Below are positions 23,694 through 32,918 of a stretch of DNA of 51,208 nucleotides, piece after piece (within the stretch, counting starts at the first letter, position 1; the number at the start of each line of letters is the position of its first letter). The position numbers and the translations under genes were made by a program. The stretch comes from Gemmatimonadota bacterium (lineage in GTDB: Bacteria > JBHIER01 > G020348925): positions 1,550,109-1,601,316 of the forward strand of contig CP070758.1 of assembly GCA_020348925.1 (NCBI GenBank), given 5' to 3'. Below the pieces are notes generated by a model that was not told the DNA's origin, did no database searches, and was given only the letters and a program-made list of their open reading frames with translations.

Positions 23694-24647
23694 ATGAGAT
23701 TTTTCAAAGAGACACATATTGACTTTATCGGTAAGAGAAGGCAAGCATTTGTACTTTCATCAGTGCTCATCCTCATTGGACTGATCTCCCTGGCAATTCA
23801 CGGGGGTCCGAAATTTGGAATCGACTTTATAGAGGGAACCCTTTTGGAACTCCATTTCGAGCCACCGGTCACAACGGCAGAACTGCGGGCTGCCCTTAAC
23901 AACGTCGAGGTGGAGGGGCGACAGCTGGATTTCAGCTCCTCCGAGATCCAGGTCTTCAGCGATCACCGGGATGTTCTCCTGAAGGTCGAGGAGCGGGAAA
24001 AAGGCACCTCCGTAGCGGAAGCCATCAAGACGAAACTGCGGCAAACGTTTCCCGATCGCATTCCTCCTAACGAGGAGGACTGGCTTCGTCGCCAGGAGAA
24101 GGTCGGCCCGAAGATTGGGGGTGAGCTGAAGCAAGCGGCAGTCGTCGCCATTCTCGTATCATTACTCCTCATCCTCATATACATCAGCTGGCGTTTTCAG
24201 TTCCGGTTTGCCGTGGCGGCGATTGTGGCCCTGTTCCACGACGTGCTCATTACTGTGGGCGCTTTCTCCGTCCTGGGAAAGGAGATTTCCCTGGTAGTCG
24301 TGGCAGCCCTTTTAACCATCGTCGGTTACTCATTGAACGATACCATCGTCGTCTCCGATCGCATCCGCGAAAACATCAAGACCCTCCGTCGGGAGAAGTT
24401 TCCTGTTCTCGTCAACACGAGCATCAATCAAACCCTGAGCAGAACCGTTCTCACCGCAGGAACGACATTCCTCGTCGTGCTGGTGTTGTTCATCAAGGGT
24501 GGAGAAGTGATTCATAATTTCGCCTTCGCTCTTCTGGTAGGCATTCTCATTGGAACGTACTCTTCGATCTTTGTCGTGAGTCCTATTCTGGTCGAATGGC
24601 ACAATTATTCTGAAAAGAAGAAGCGCACAGCGCTCAAGCGAAGATAG
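23694..24647 (+). CDS. secF: Protein translocase subunit SecF
   Basis: A 317-aa partner of SecD with six membrane helices. FGIDFIEGTLLELHF (the FGIDFxGG pattern, with EG in place of GG) lies near the N-terminus, and LTIVGYSLNDTIVVSDRIRE is the signature of helix 4. The basic C-terminal tail (EKKKRTALKRR) is typical. It forms an operon with secD. Confidence 0.95.
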   Translation: MRFFKETHIDFIGKRRQAFVLSSVLILIGLISLAIHGGPKFGIDFIEGTLLELHFEPPVTTAELRAALNNVEVEGRQLDFSSSEIQVFSDHRDVLLKVEEREKGTSVAEAIKTKLRQTFPDRIPPNEEDWLRRQEKVGPKIGGELKQAAVVAILVSLLLILIYISWRFQFRFAVAAIVALFHDVLITVGAFSVLGKEISLVVVAALLTIVGYSLNDTIVVSDRIRENIKTLRREKFPVLVNTSINQTLSRTVLTAGTTFLVVLVLFIKGGEVIHNFAFALLVGILIGTYSSIFVVSPILVEWHNYSEKKKRTALKRR

Positions 24648-24749
24648 GCAGAGACACGAGAGCGAGCCCTTTCTTCGCAAAAAACGTTAATCACTTTCCG
24701 TCGGCTTTGTAATCCATCACACAAGATCTTTTTTCATTCGGAACAAACC

Positions 24750-25247
24750 ATGGCCATTATCGGTCAGATTTTCTTCTGGTTCTTTGTTGCAATTGGCGTC
24801 ATCATACTCCCTTTCAATCTGCCCGGGACCTTTCTCATGGTGGCCGTCGCTTTCATCTACGCTCTCTTCACTCATTTTGAAACATTTACGCCCACTGTCC
24901 TCGTCACCCTCCTGGGATTGGCCGCTCTGGCCGAGCTGATCGAATACATCATCGGGACCTTCATCACTGTCAAGTACGGCGCATCGAAGTGGGGCGTCAT
25001 AGGAGCCATCGGAGGAGGTATTCTCGGTGCAATATGGGGCACACCCCTCGTGCCTGTCCTGGGGACCGTCCTTGGAGGGTTTCTCGGGGCATATCTGGGG
25101 GCTTTCCTCCTCGAATATCTTTATCTTAAAAGAACGGATAAAGCGGTCCAGGCTGGCTACGGCGCCTTTATCGGGAAAATCGGTGGTACATTGTCGAAAT
25201 TGATCGTAGCTTTTGCCATGATTATTATCATGATTCAGAGGATGTGA
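24750..25247 (+). CDS. DUF456-family membrane protein
   Basis: A 165-aa protein made of about four hydrophobic helices rich in Gly and Ala. NLPGTFLMVAVAFIYALF, AELIEYIIGT and the glycine zipper-like GAIGGGILGAIWGTPLVPVL followed by GTVLGGFLGAYLG are hallmarks of DUF456 (COG2839). The role is unknown. It lies 102 bp after secF, probably in the same transcription direction. Confidence 0.85.
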   Translation: MAIIGQIFFWFFVAIGVIILPFNLPGTFLMVAVAFIYALFTHFETFTPTVLVTLLGLAALAELIEYIIGTFITVKYGASKWGVIGAIGGGILGAIWGTPLVPVLGTVLGGFLGAYLGAFLLEYLYLKRTDKAVQAGYGAFIGKIGGTLSKLIVAFAMIIIMIQRM

Positions 25248-25289
25248 CACTCAGAGATGTGCGCAATGTTCATAAAAAGGATGGCTGTC

Positions 25290-27704
25290 ATGAAGATCCC
25301 TTCGAAGGACACCATACAATTTTGCTGTGTCTTTCTTATTTCGATACTTATGATGGCCAATCTCAGTCTAGGTACTACTGAGAACACCATACTGGCGAGA
25401 TTGTTTATTCAGACGGAAGAACAATGGCAAAAGGTGCAGGCAATGAAATTGGAATCCGTCTCAGAAATAATATCGCCGGAGATTATGGATGTTCTCATAA
25501 CGACCTCTCAAATGCACGAAATAGAATCAATGAGCATACGGATCGAAGTTCTTATGAGTGGACAGGAGTTCAACCGTGCTCTGAAAAAATCAAACGCAAA
25601 CCTCGATCCCGAGTTTCACACGTATGAGGAGATGACTACAGAGCTTGATTCCTTGGCACAGGTGTATCCGGATATAGCGAAATGCGACAGCATCGGTCAT
25701 TCCACCCAGAAGAGGAGAGCCATACGGGCTTTTAAGATTTCGGATAATGTCCAGGTCGAGGAGGACGAGCCGGCCGTCCTTTATGACGGCGTACACCACG
25801 CCTGCGAGGTGATGGGCCTGGAGATCTGTATGTACATGATCAATCATCTCTTGAAGAACTACGGAACCGATCTTTTGGTCACCTATTGGGTGGACAATAC
25901 GGAGATCTGGTTCGTGCCATTGATGAATCCCGACGGCCATTCGGCCGTCACCTCGGGGATCAGTCTCAATTGGCGGAAAAACGGCCGCGACACAAATGAA
26001 AATTCCATCTTGTACGAATACGAATGCAACGACTGGTACACATGCAGGACGGAAGGTGTGGATATCAACCGGAACTACGATTTCAACTGGGCCACGGGTG
26101 GAAGCGGCGATCCCTGGGGGTACCTATACCGGGGTCCGGCACCCTTCTCGGAGTCTGAAAATCAGGCGTTACGAAATCTCGCGGCAGAGCAGCGATTCAT
26201 TTTCTCAATTTCGTATCACAGTTACGGAGAGATCGTCTTCTATCCCTGGAACCGTGGGGGTGGTACACCGGCACCGGACGATGCTCTCATATCATCGGTA
26301 GCCGCCCACATAGCTTCTCTTATTCCAAGAGAATACGGAGGAACCTATGATTACGGCAAGAACGGGGGGATGGTGGGATACAGTGCGAATTGGCTTTACG
26401 GAATATTGGGCACTATCGATTTCATGATCGAGGTAAACCCCTCCCCCATCTTTATTCCCTCCGGGAGTCGAATCGAAGAAATCGCTCAGCGCAATATGAC
26501 CGGAGCCGTCTCTCTCCTGGATCGCATTCGAGGTCCGGGTCTCACCGGACACATTACGGAGGTCGAAACCGAAAGACCTCTTTCGGCCACGATCAAGATA
26601 CTCGAAATATATGCTCCTGAAATACAGCCCCGAACCAGTGAGCCACAATACGGTCGATTCTACCGCATGCTTCTCCCCGGACAGTACACCGTAGAAGTAT
26701 CCAGGGGTGGATACGTCAGCCAAGTTCACAATGTCACTGTAGCCAATAACGGGCTCACGACGCTGGACGTGACCCTGTCACCCGACATCCACATCGCCAT
26801 TTCAAACTTCACCATTGACGATGACAATGCAGGAAACAGCCACGGCAATAGCGACGGCGTGATCAATTATGGGGAACAGATAGAACTAACGATTGAACTT
26901 ATCAATACAGGTACTCTTTCAGCTTCGGGCATGACAGGAATTCTCTCTTCCGATGATGAACATGTGACCATCATCGACAGCCTTAGTGATTTTGGAGATA
27001 TATCAGAAGGAGATGGGGTTGTTGCTGAGGACGCATTCGAGTTCGTGGTTTCGACCGAAATACCGCATGGCCATGTTATAACTTTCCACCTATCCATCAC
27101 AGACAATCTCGATAGGTCGTGGACTGATACCTGCGCCTTGCAGGCCACGGCACCTGAATTGGAATATTTCTCGTACACGATCAATGATCGTTCGGGCGAC
27201 GGTGATGGCCTCACCGATCCTGGAGAGCATGTTGAACTGTTCGTTGCCCTCAGAAACTCAGGTGGTCAAGAGGCCGAAACTGTGTCGGCCGTGTTAAACT
27301 CCAACGATCTTTATGTGATTATTGAGACTCAGAGCACGGTCTATGGGAACATGCCTCCAGACTCTTTAACAACTTCGGTCACACCATTTGAATTCAGTGT
27401 GGTCCCGGAATGTCTGGTACCATACAGCATACAATTTCAGCTCGAGATTGCTGGGGCCAGAAACTATGCTCGCTCCAGAACCTTTACCATTGCCGTGGGT
27501 GAAGTGGCCGCAGGGGATGTAAATCTTGATGGTTCAATTAATATCCTTGATGTTATTCTGACAGTCAATGCAATCCTGCGATTTGTTGAATTGAATGCGT
27601 TACAGTTTTCCACTGCCGACCTAAACAATGACGGTGTTATCAATGTTTTAGACGTAGTTCAGATCGTAAATGTCATCTTAGGCTCGAGTCCTCAATTTGA
27701 ATAG
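25290..27704 (+). CDS. Secreted M14-family metallocarboxypeptidase with Ig-like repeats and dockerin
   Basis: About 804 aa from the ATG at 25290 (AAAAGGATG upstream); an earlier in-frame ATG at 25257 is possible. After a signal peptide comes an M14 zinc carboxypeptidase domain (about 95-405). Zinc ligands are His170 and Glu173 in HHACE and His310 in SYHSYGE, the catalytic base is Glu381 in MIEVNP, and GVDINRNYDFNW contributes the substrate-binding Asn/Arg. A CarboxypepD-regulatory-like domain, two Ig-like repeats (each with DGxxxxGE) and a C-terminal type I dockerin (GDVNLDGSINILDV, then DLNNDGVINVLDVV) follow. It probably degrades peptides outside the cell while anchored via dockerin. Confidence 0.9.
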   Translation: MKIPSKDTIQFCCVFLISILMMANLSLGTTENTILARLFIQTEEQWQKVQAMKLESVSEIISPEIMDVLITTSQMHEIESMSIRIEVLMSGQEFNRALKKSNANLDPEFHTYEEMTTELDSLAQVYPDIAKCDSIGHSTQKRRAIRAFKISDNVQVEEDEPAVLYDGVHHACEVMGLEICMYMINHLLKNYGTDLLVTYWVDNTEIWFVPLMNPDGHSAVTSGISLNWRKNGRDTNENSILYEYECNDWYTCRTEGVDINRNYDFNWATGGSGDPWGYLYRGPAPFSESENQALRNLAAEQRFIFSISYHSYGEIVFYPWNRGGGTPAPDDALISSVAAHIASLIPREYGGTYDYGKNGGMVGYSANWLYGILGTIDFMIEVNPSPIFIPSGSRIEEIAQRNMTGAVSLLDRIRGPGLTGHITEVETERPLSATIKILEIYAPEIQPRTSEPQYGRFYRMLLPGQYTVEVSRGGYVSQVHNVTVANNGLTTLDVTLSPDIHIAISNFTIDDDNAGNSHGNSDGVINYGEQIELTIELINTGTLSASGMTGILSSDDEHVTIIDSLSDFGDISEGDGVVAEDAFEFVVSTEIPHGHVITFHLSITDNLDRSWTDTCALQATAPELEYFSYTINDRSGDGDGLTDPGEHVELFVALRNSGGQEAETVSAVLNSNDLYVIIETQSTVYGNMPPDSLTTSVTPFEFSVVPECLVPYSIQFQLEIAGARNYARSRTFTIAVGEVAAGDVNLDGSINILDVILTVNAILRFVELNALQFSTADLNNDGVINVLDVVQIVNVILGSSPQFE

Positions 27705-27759
27705 TTATTAAGAGCTTAATGGGAATTGGAATGCTCAGAAGAAAACAAGGAGGTACATC

Positions 27760-28224
27760 ATGGAAGTATATTTGGTCCAACATGGGGAGGCGCAGAGAAA
27801 GGAGGAAGATCCGGAACGTCCCCTCACTGAAAAGGGGAAAGACGATGTGAGAAAGGTAGCCGCTTTTTTATCAAAATCCAATGTGAGAGTATACCAGATT
27901 CGTCACAGTGGAAAAAAGAGGGCAGAAGAGACGGCTCTCATTCTGGGAGATCACCTCTCACCGCCATCAGGCGTAAAGGTTCACCAGGGTCTTGCTCCAA
28001 ACGACGATGTCACACCTGTGGCAGAAATCTTGCAGCTTGAGAACGAGCCGGTTATGATCGTAAGCCACTTGCCCTTTCTCATTCGACTGGCAAGCCTGCT
28101 CATAACCGACAATGAGGAGAAAACGGTCGTTCAATTCAGAATGGGCGGCTGTGTGTGCCTCGTCACGGAAAATGGGAATTGGACCGTCGAGTGGGTCGTC
28201 ACCCCGGATCTGCTTTCAGATTGA
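27760..28224 (+). CDS. sixA: SixA-type phosphohistidine phosphatase
   Basis: A 154-aa histidine phosphatase superfamily member. The N-terminal motif reads VQHGEA, with Gln7 where most members have Arg and His8 as the phosphate acceptor. ERPLTEKGKDDV and RHSGKKRAEETAL are typical of SixA, and the second catalytic His lies in IVSHLP. SixA removes phosphate from phosphohistidine on phosphotransfer proteins. AAGGAGG lies before the ATG. No phosphorelay gene is adjacent. Confidence 0.88.
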   Translation: MEVYLVQHGEAQRKEEDPERPLTEKGKDDVRKVAAFLSKSNVRVYQIRHSGKKRAEETALILGDHLSPPSGVKVHQGLAPNDDVTPVAEILQLENEPVMIVSHLPFLIRLASLLITDNEEKTVVQFRMGGCVCLVTENGNWTVEWVVTPDLLSD

Positions 28225-28287
28225 GCGGGAGAGCATGGGAAAACGAGACGGCGCTTCCAGAAAACGCAACAAAAAAGCCCGTCTCCC

Positions 28288-28392
28288 TTAAGCCTTTGCT
28301 TTCTTTTTCTCCTTCTTTAATTTTCGACGCTCCTTAAGACTGAGCTTGGCTTTCTTTTTCGATTCGTGCGGGGCTTTATCTTTCGTACCCAT
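28288..28392 (-). CDS. Tiny lysine-rich protein
   Basis: A 34-aa, very basic protein (starts MGTKDKAPHESKKK, then LSLKERRKLKKEKKKAKA). The ATG is preceded by GAGGTGAG at good spacing, and a sigma70-type promoter at 28463-28491 points at it with a leader of about 65 nt. The full set of signals makes it likely to be expressed. Its charge suggests binding to nucleic acid or ribosomes, but this is inferred. Confidence 0.6.
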   Translation of the reverse strand: MGTKDKAPHESKKKAKLSLKERRKLKKEKKKAKA

Positions 28393-28462
28393 GACGTCTC
28401 ACCTCTTTCTTGTAGTTTCATGTCAGAGAATATTAAAGCAATTTCCTTTTCAACGCAATGCA

Positions 28463-28491
28463 AAAATAACCGAGATGGTAAAAGGTGTCAA
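28463..28491 (-). promoter_or_regulatory. Sigma70-type promoter of the lysine-rich gene
   Basis: On the minus strand TTGACA (28491-28486), a 17-nt spacer, then TATTTT (28468-28463). It faces the small gene at 28288-28392, divergent from the nitroreductase gene. Confidence 0.65.
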
Positions 28492-28528
28492 GATAAAAAT
28501 GATAGCATAATGGAATTGGAGGTGCATT

Positions 28529-29053
28529 ATGTCTGAAAAAAATCTAGGTTTCATATTAAATCGCAGATCCTGTCGCGACTTCCAGCCAGATCCTTTGAAG
28601 GAAGGCGATCTTGAAAATCTCATGGAGTCGTTGCGATGGGCTCCCTCAGCCGGCAACTGCCAGCCATGGCATTTCTATGTTGTCACACATCAAGAAAAAA
28701 AAGTTGAGTTAAGCCGGGCGGCTTACGGCCAATCGTTCATTGCCGATGCACCGGTCGTCTTTGTTATCTGTGCCAATGCAGAGGAGTCGGCTCGGGGATA
28801 CGGGAACCGTGGACGCACCCTTTACTGTCTTCAGGACACGGCCGCTGCCACAGAAAATCTACTTTTAGCTGCAACAGCTTTGGGTTACGGAAGCTGTTGG
28901 ATAGGTGCTTTCGATGAGGGAGCGGCCAGCGAAGTGCTCGACATTCCTCAGCACTTGAGGCCGGTGGCCATAGTACCGGTAGGATACCCTCGGTCCGTTG
29001 AACCAAGAACCAGCAGGAAAACTGTGAAAGAGATTTTCGAATTTATCGATTGA
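28529..29053 (+). CDS. Nitroreductase-family flavoprotein
   Basis: A 174-aa FMN-dependent oxidoreductase. The N-terminus RRSCRDFQPDPL is the phosphate-binding signature; RWAPSAGNCQPWHFYVV contributes the FMN-binding loop, and LGYGSCWIGAFDE with VPVGYP is the C-terminal motif. Family members reduce nitro groups, quinones or other electrophiles with NAD(P)H. GGAGGTG precedes the ATG. The length is that of the small nitroreductase subgroup. Confidence 0.9.
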   Translation: MSEKNLGFILNRRSCRDFQPDPLKEGDLENLMESLRWAPSAGNCQPWHFYVVTHQEKKVELSRAAYGQSFIADAPVVFVICANAEESARGYGNRGRTLYCLQDTAAATENLLLAATALGYGSCWIGAFDEGAASEVLDIPQHLRPVAIVPVGYPRSVEPRTSRKTVKEIFEFID

Positions 29054-29168
29054 AATAATGGGGCAGATGACTTTTCTTTGACATGTGAAAAAAAGGAGAC
29101 AGGCAATTTTCCTTCAATAACGATGAACCCTTCTATCTTTTGCATTTGCTCCGTTCTCAGCATGAGGA

Positions 29169-32100
29169 TCACGGACTACACACACCAAGACCCAGGATGA
29201 CACGAACGATTCCCACCACATCCAAAACGTTGATTCGATCATCACTATTACAGTCGGCTCTCCTGAGGCCATCTCCTCGCAAAGGCTTGGAACCTACAAT
29301 GTGATTGATCGCAGCCATCACGTCCAGAACGTTCATTATGCCATCCCCGTTGACATCGCCTCTGGATATACTTGCAGTTTCAACGTGCCAATGGGTATCG
29401 GAATCGAAATCCGAAGGGCGATACGGATCGCTGTATATGCAACCCTGGTAATACAAACGCAGGGCATTATCAAGATTCTCGCGCAGTCCTTGCAGCCCTC
29501 GCCCGACACCCACAGCGTAGACGAACTTCAACGTGTCACCTGCGGGAAAATCAAACGGCCCGGTAGACTGAAGCCATCGATAATCGAAGACCGTAGCATT
29601 GAAATCAGGATGGCACGGGTTGACCATGTACCTCTTACCCTGCATGAAAACATGTCCCCCATCCATGAACCCTAACTTCTCCGCATCGCTACCTGGATCG
29701 GCCTCCCAGTTCCACCAACTGTGACAATAGGGCATCATCAGACTATCGGAAAGAGCATCATCGGTACCTGAGAAGTTATAATACGCCTCAGGGGCGTAAA
29801 GCCGATTCGGCGCGTAGATGAGCCGTCCGCCGATGTACCCTTCGCAGGGATAGGGTCTCTGATCCCGCTCCTGAAAATCGTTCTCAGGTGAACTCGGGTG
29901 ATCGCCATCGTACATATAGGACATATTCCTCGGAACCGCAAACCCATATACAACTGTAGTATCCATAACATCCGGATGCTTGAACGCGATCCGCTGCCCT
30001 CTCATCTCATCAATCAAGAGAGTATACTCGTCAGGAAACCCGTCCGGTTCGATGAGCGCTTCATTGTAACTTGGATTGTCGGGATCACCATAAGGTACAC
30101 CCCACTCGTCGTAACCGGTATTCCCATCGCCGTCCCAGTCAAAAGGATCGACGACATCACCTCTATCATAGGGTAAACCGGGATAGACTTGCGGTAACTC
30201 ATCCGTCCTGGAATCCGAACCGTCCCATCCGTCATAATCGACCAGATCATCGATATGAGGATCTGAAATGTCACCGTGACAGACATCGGCATCAAAAATC
30301 CAGGCGACAAAGAAATTTTCGTAATTCCTGATACTTGAATTGACGACAGAGATCTCAAGGGCCAAAAAATCATCGTACTCCGGATAGCTTTCCGGCCACA
30401 TGAGCGCTTTCTGAAACACATTCAAGTTTAACGGGAAAACACCCAAGAGATTAGAACTATCATTAAATGTGACACTCACCTCAAAATTTTCTATTCCAAT
30501 CTCATAGTACTGTTCAGTTCCAATACCGCTGGGAGGATGAAATTCATAATTACCGTAATCGGCATGACTGACGCGTTCTTCGCCATCGACAATAGCTCCG
30601 GCCCAGAATCGCCCCTCCCAGTTGTAGTGATTTTCCGTCCCCCCAGGCCATTCGAAGTTATGGTATGCAAAATCGGCGTTTCCGTACACACCGTGATCTG
30701 AGACTGCGGTCCACAACGTGGCAGTTTCTCCCAAGGTTCTGGGTGTTGCGAAGACTTCGTTGGAGTACTCACTCTCTCCCTCGGGATCCTCATAGACAGC
30801 CGTTACCACGTAGTAATACGTCTGGGTTGCTATAACACTGGCGTCCTCGTACCCTAAGGTATTGGAGGAAGCGATCATCTCGTAAGGACCACCGGAGACA
30901 TCGCCCCTGTAAACACGGTACTCCATAAGCCCTGTTTCTCGAAAGGTATTGCCTACACTGTCTGTGCGTTTTTCATAGAACAGCATTTTCCTTTTACCGA
31001 TACTCCTTTTTAAAACTCCTTCGGTAAATGAACCTTCTGGATCTTTTTCTGATGAAAGAAACGGAGGCACCCAGAACAGAGGGACTTTCTCAAGAGCCCG
31101 ATCCTGTGCCGCAAGATTCCGTGGAGGAGGAAACACAGGATATTCATTGTGTACAAGGTAGCGGCTCTTGGACTGTGTGCCATCTTTGGCCCCCTTGTGT
31201 ATGACTCCCAGAAACAGCGTCTCATACGCTTCGCCGAAATCGGAAACATCGATAGAGGTTTGATTCCGATCGTCCAATGTCAGAAATTCGAGGGGCAAAT
31301 CGGGCTCCGACTCGAAGGGCATGAGATAAGGAGACCTTGTCTTTATTCCGATCAATCGGAAATTGTAGTCAAGATCTCCGTAGAAGTAAATGAAGGGATT
31401 ATAGCAAGATAGAAAAGGATTTGTAAGGCACGGTGCAGGAGGTAGTACGATGATATAATCAGCAGACCACTGATGGCTTGAAAAAAAATACGGTGAAGTA
31501 TCCAAAGTACCCCAGTATGTGAAGGTTTTTGCGTCGAGCACATATCCGGAGTCATAATATTTAAATGAATATTTTCCTCCGTAAAACCAGTTCTCCGGTG
31601 CATCCAGAAACCAGGCCAACTGTTCATCGACAAACACGCTGTCAAAATCCACCTTAACGTAACCATTCGCTGCCAGAGCAGCGGTTACGACCTCAGTACC
31701 AGAATGTTCCGTATCGGCGGCCAAGGTCCGGATGACATCGATGCCGTAATGCTCGAAGAGATACTGCATAAACATGACCGTTTTGACCTGATCCTGTATT
31801 TCAGGTTGTTCCCGACAATCATCGTTGGAGAGATGAGATTGGAGGTACCAGAGCAAAGGCTGTCTTGAGAAGATCCCCGGATTGGCCACGCCGTAACCGC
31901 AGAGAAACTGGGAGAGATATGTCAACCCCTCATGAAGCCAGCACTCCTCATCCGGATCATTGCCATACAGAAGCAGATGGGTGAATTGTTGGGCCATACT
32001 CCAAAGCCCGTCTGTTCCAGGATCGAAGGGATTGCAGTCGATGTATATCATCTCGCGAGCGTTGCTGTGTGAGTTTTCGGCCCTGTTGAGCTGGTTGACC

Positions 32101-32564
32101 GGATCGAAATAACCTGGCATAGCGGCTGCTCCCATACCCTCCGTACAATCCAGTATGAGAATATAGATTCGGGGATCCCCATCAACATCCGGCGGTAATC
32201 CGTACATATCGGTAAGTTCGTCGTAGACACCTCGCGTATCGCTTAATATTCCACTCGCTGTGTCATCGGCGGCCGGTGTCACTTCCTCAAATGCCTCCAG
32301 AATGGCAACCACGTCATTCGAGTCAATGTTTCCTTTGTTCCAGCTCGAATCCTGAACCCAGACATAACAATGATCCCCTATTGCCCTGAGGGTCATACGG
32401 GTCCTGTAATATTCCCTGAAAAAGTGAAAGTCATAGGCCCAGAAGCTGGCCGTATCGCCGACTTCCCATGGCTGGGTCACTCCCGGTTCAACAAGAACTG
32501 CTATCATTATGATACTAACGGCCACTATAGTCCAGAGTTCTCCCCTTTCGCTATGAAAAAACAT
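29169..32564 (-). CDS. Large secreted protein with degenerate M30-like peptidase domain and dockerin
   Basis: About 1131 aa. ATG 32564 (or GTG 32567) follows AAGGGGATG. A signal peptide (to about residue 30) is followed by a domain resembling M30/hyicolysin-type peptidases: RIYILILDC, EMIYIDCNPF and the zinc region, here AQQFTHLLLYGNDPDEECWLHE in sections. The usual HExxH reads QQFTH (192-196), so the zinc site is probably lost. A fibronectin-III-like segment (about 480-620) and long beta-rich stretches follow. The C-terminus is a type I dockerin (GDVNGDGIMNVLDVMA, then DCNSDDRINVLDVVG). It may now act in binding rather than cleavage. Confidence 0.75.
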   Translation of the reverse strand: MFFHSERGELWTIVAVSIIMIAVLVEPGVTQPWEVGDTASFWAYDFHFFREYYRTRMTLRAIGDHCYVWVQDSSWNKGNIDSNDVVAILEAFEEVTPAADDTASGILSDTRGVYDELTDMYGLPPDVDGDPRIYILILDCTEGMGAAAMPGYFDPVNQLNRAENSHSNAREMIYIDCNPFDPGTDGLWSMAQQFTHLLLYGNDPDEECWLHEGLTYLSQFLCGYGVANPGIFSRQPLLWYLQSHLSNDDCREQPEIQDQVKTVMFMQYLFEHYGIDVIRTLAADTEHSGTEVVTAALAANGYVKVDFDSVFVDEQLAWFLDAPENWFYGGKYSFKYYDSGYVLDAKTFTYWGTLDTSPYFFSSHQWSADYIIVLPPAPCLTNPFLSCYNPFIYFYGDLDYNFRLIGIKTRSPYLMPFESEPDLPLEFLTLDDRNQTSIDVSDFGEAYETLFLGVIHKGAKDGTQSKSRYLVHNEYPVFPPPRNLAAQDRALEKVPLFWVPPFLSSEKDPEGSFTEGVLKRSIGKRKMLFYEKRTDSVGNTFRETGLMEYRVYRGDVSGGPYEMIASSNTLGYEDASVIATQTYYYVVTAVYEDPEGESEYSNEVFATPRTLGETATLWTAVSDHGVYGNADFAYHNFEWPGGTENHYNWEGRFWAGAIVDGEERVSHADYGNYEFHPPSGIGTEQYYEIGIENFEVSVTFNDSSNLLGVFPLNLNVFQKALMWPESYPEYDDFLALEISVVNSSIRNYENFFVAWIFDADVCHGDISDPHIDDLVDYDGWDGSDSRTDELPQVYPGLPYDRGDVVDPFDWDGDGNTGYDEWGVPYGDPDNPSYNEALIEPDGFPDEYTLLIDEMRGQRIAFKHPDVMDTTVVYGFAVPRNMSYMYDGDHPSSPENDFQERDQRPYPCEGYIGGRLIYAPNRLYAPEAYYNFSGTDDALSDSLMMPYCHSWWNWEADPGSDAEKLGFMDGGHVFMQGKRYMVNPCHPDFNATVFDYRWLQSTGPFDFPAGDTLKFVYAVGVGRGLQGLRENLDNALRLYYQGCIYSDPYRPSDFDSDTHWHVETASISRGDVNGDGIMNVLDVMAAINHIVGSKPLRGDGLRRADCNSDDRINVLDVVGIVRVILGLGVCSP

Positions 32565-32659
32565 CACTCATCATCCCCCTTGATACATTGAGTAAGATGT
32601 AACACGCAACGGACTTGTTCTTGCAGATTAGTACCATCTTCGAACAAAAACTTCTACTC

Positions 32660-32745
32660 CTACTTGAGCAGCATCATACTTCTCGTCTCCAACCATTGCC
32701 CATTGTTCACTACTACTCTACAGACATACACCTCGCTGTGAGAAA
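32660..32745 (-). pseudogene. Orphan T9SS C-terminal sorting-domain remnant
   Basis: On the minus strand an in-frame stretch reads SEVYVCRVVVNNGQWLETRS, then MMLLK and stop. This matches the last strands of T9SS type A sorting domains (compare SGIYFYRFQTGEYFQTKRML in this window). There is no start, signal peptide or YPNPFN region. It lies between two complete genes, so it is probably what remains of a deleted or recombined gene. Confidence 0.6.
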
Positions 32746-32805
32746 AATAGGAACAGGCTACCCTTCTATAAATGCAATAAAACAGTAAACATGTGACTCT
32801 AATCT

Positions 32806-32880
32806 TACTTCCTGCTTCTTATTTCTTGCCTCTTGTCTCCTGCTTGCTGCTTCTTGTTTCTTATTTCTTGCATTTTTCTT
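32806..32880. repeat. Purine/pyrimidine-rich tract after the LVIVD gene
   Basis: A 75-bp pyrimidine-rich tract (purine-rich on the coding strand) in which TTCTTATTTCTTGC occurs twice (32816-32829 and 32858-32871). TATTTCTTGCCTCTTG (32820-32835) recurs exactly at 47732-47747, after another secreted-protein gene. The interval 32568-32918 holds this tract and the sorting-domain remnant and no intact gene. Confidence 0.6.
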
Positions 32881-32918
32881 TATGCCTCAGATGCTTTTCT
32901 CTGTTCTCAGCGTAAAGA

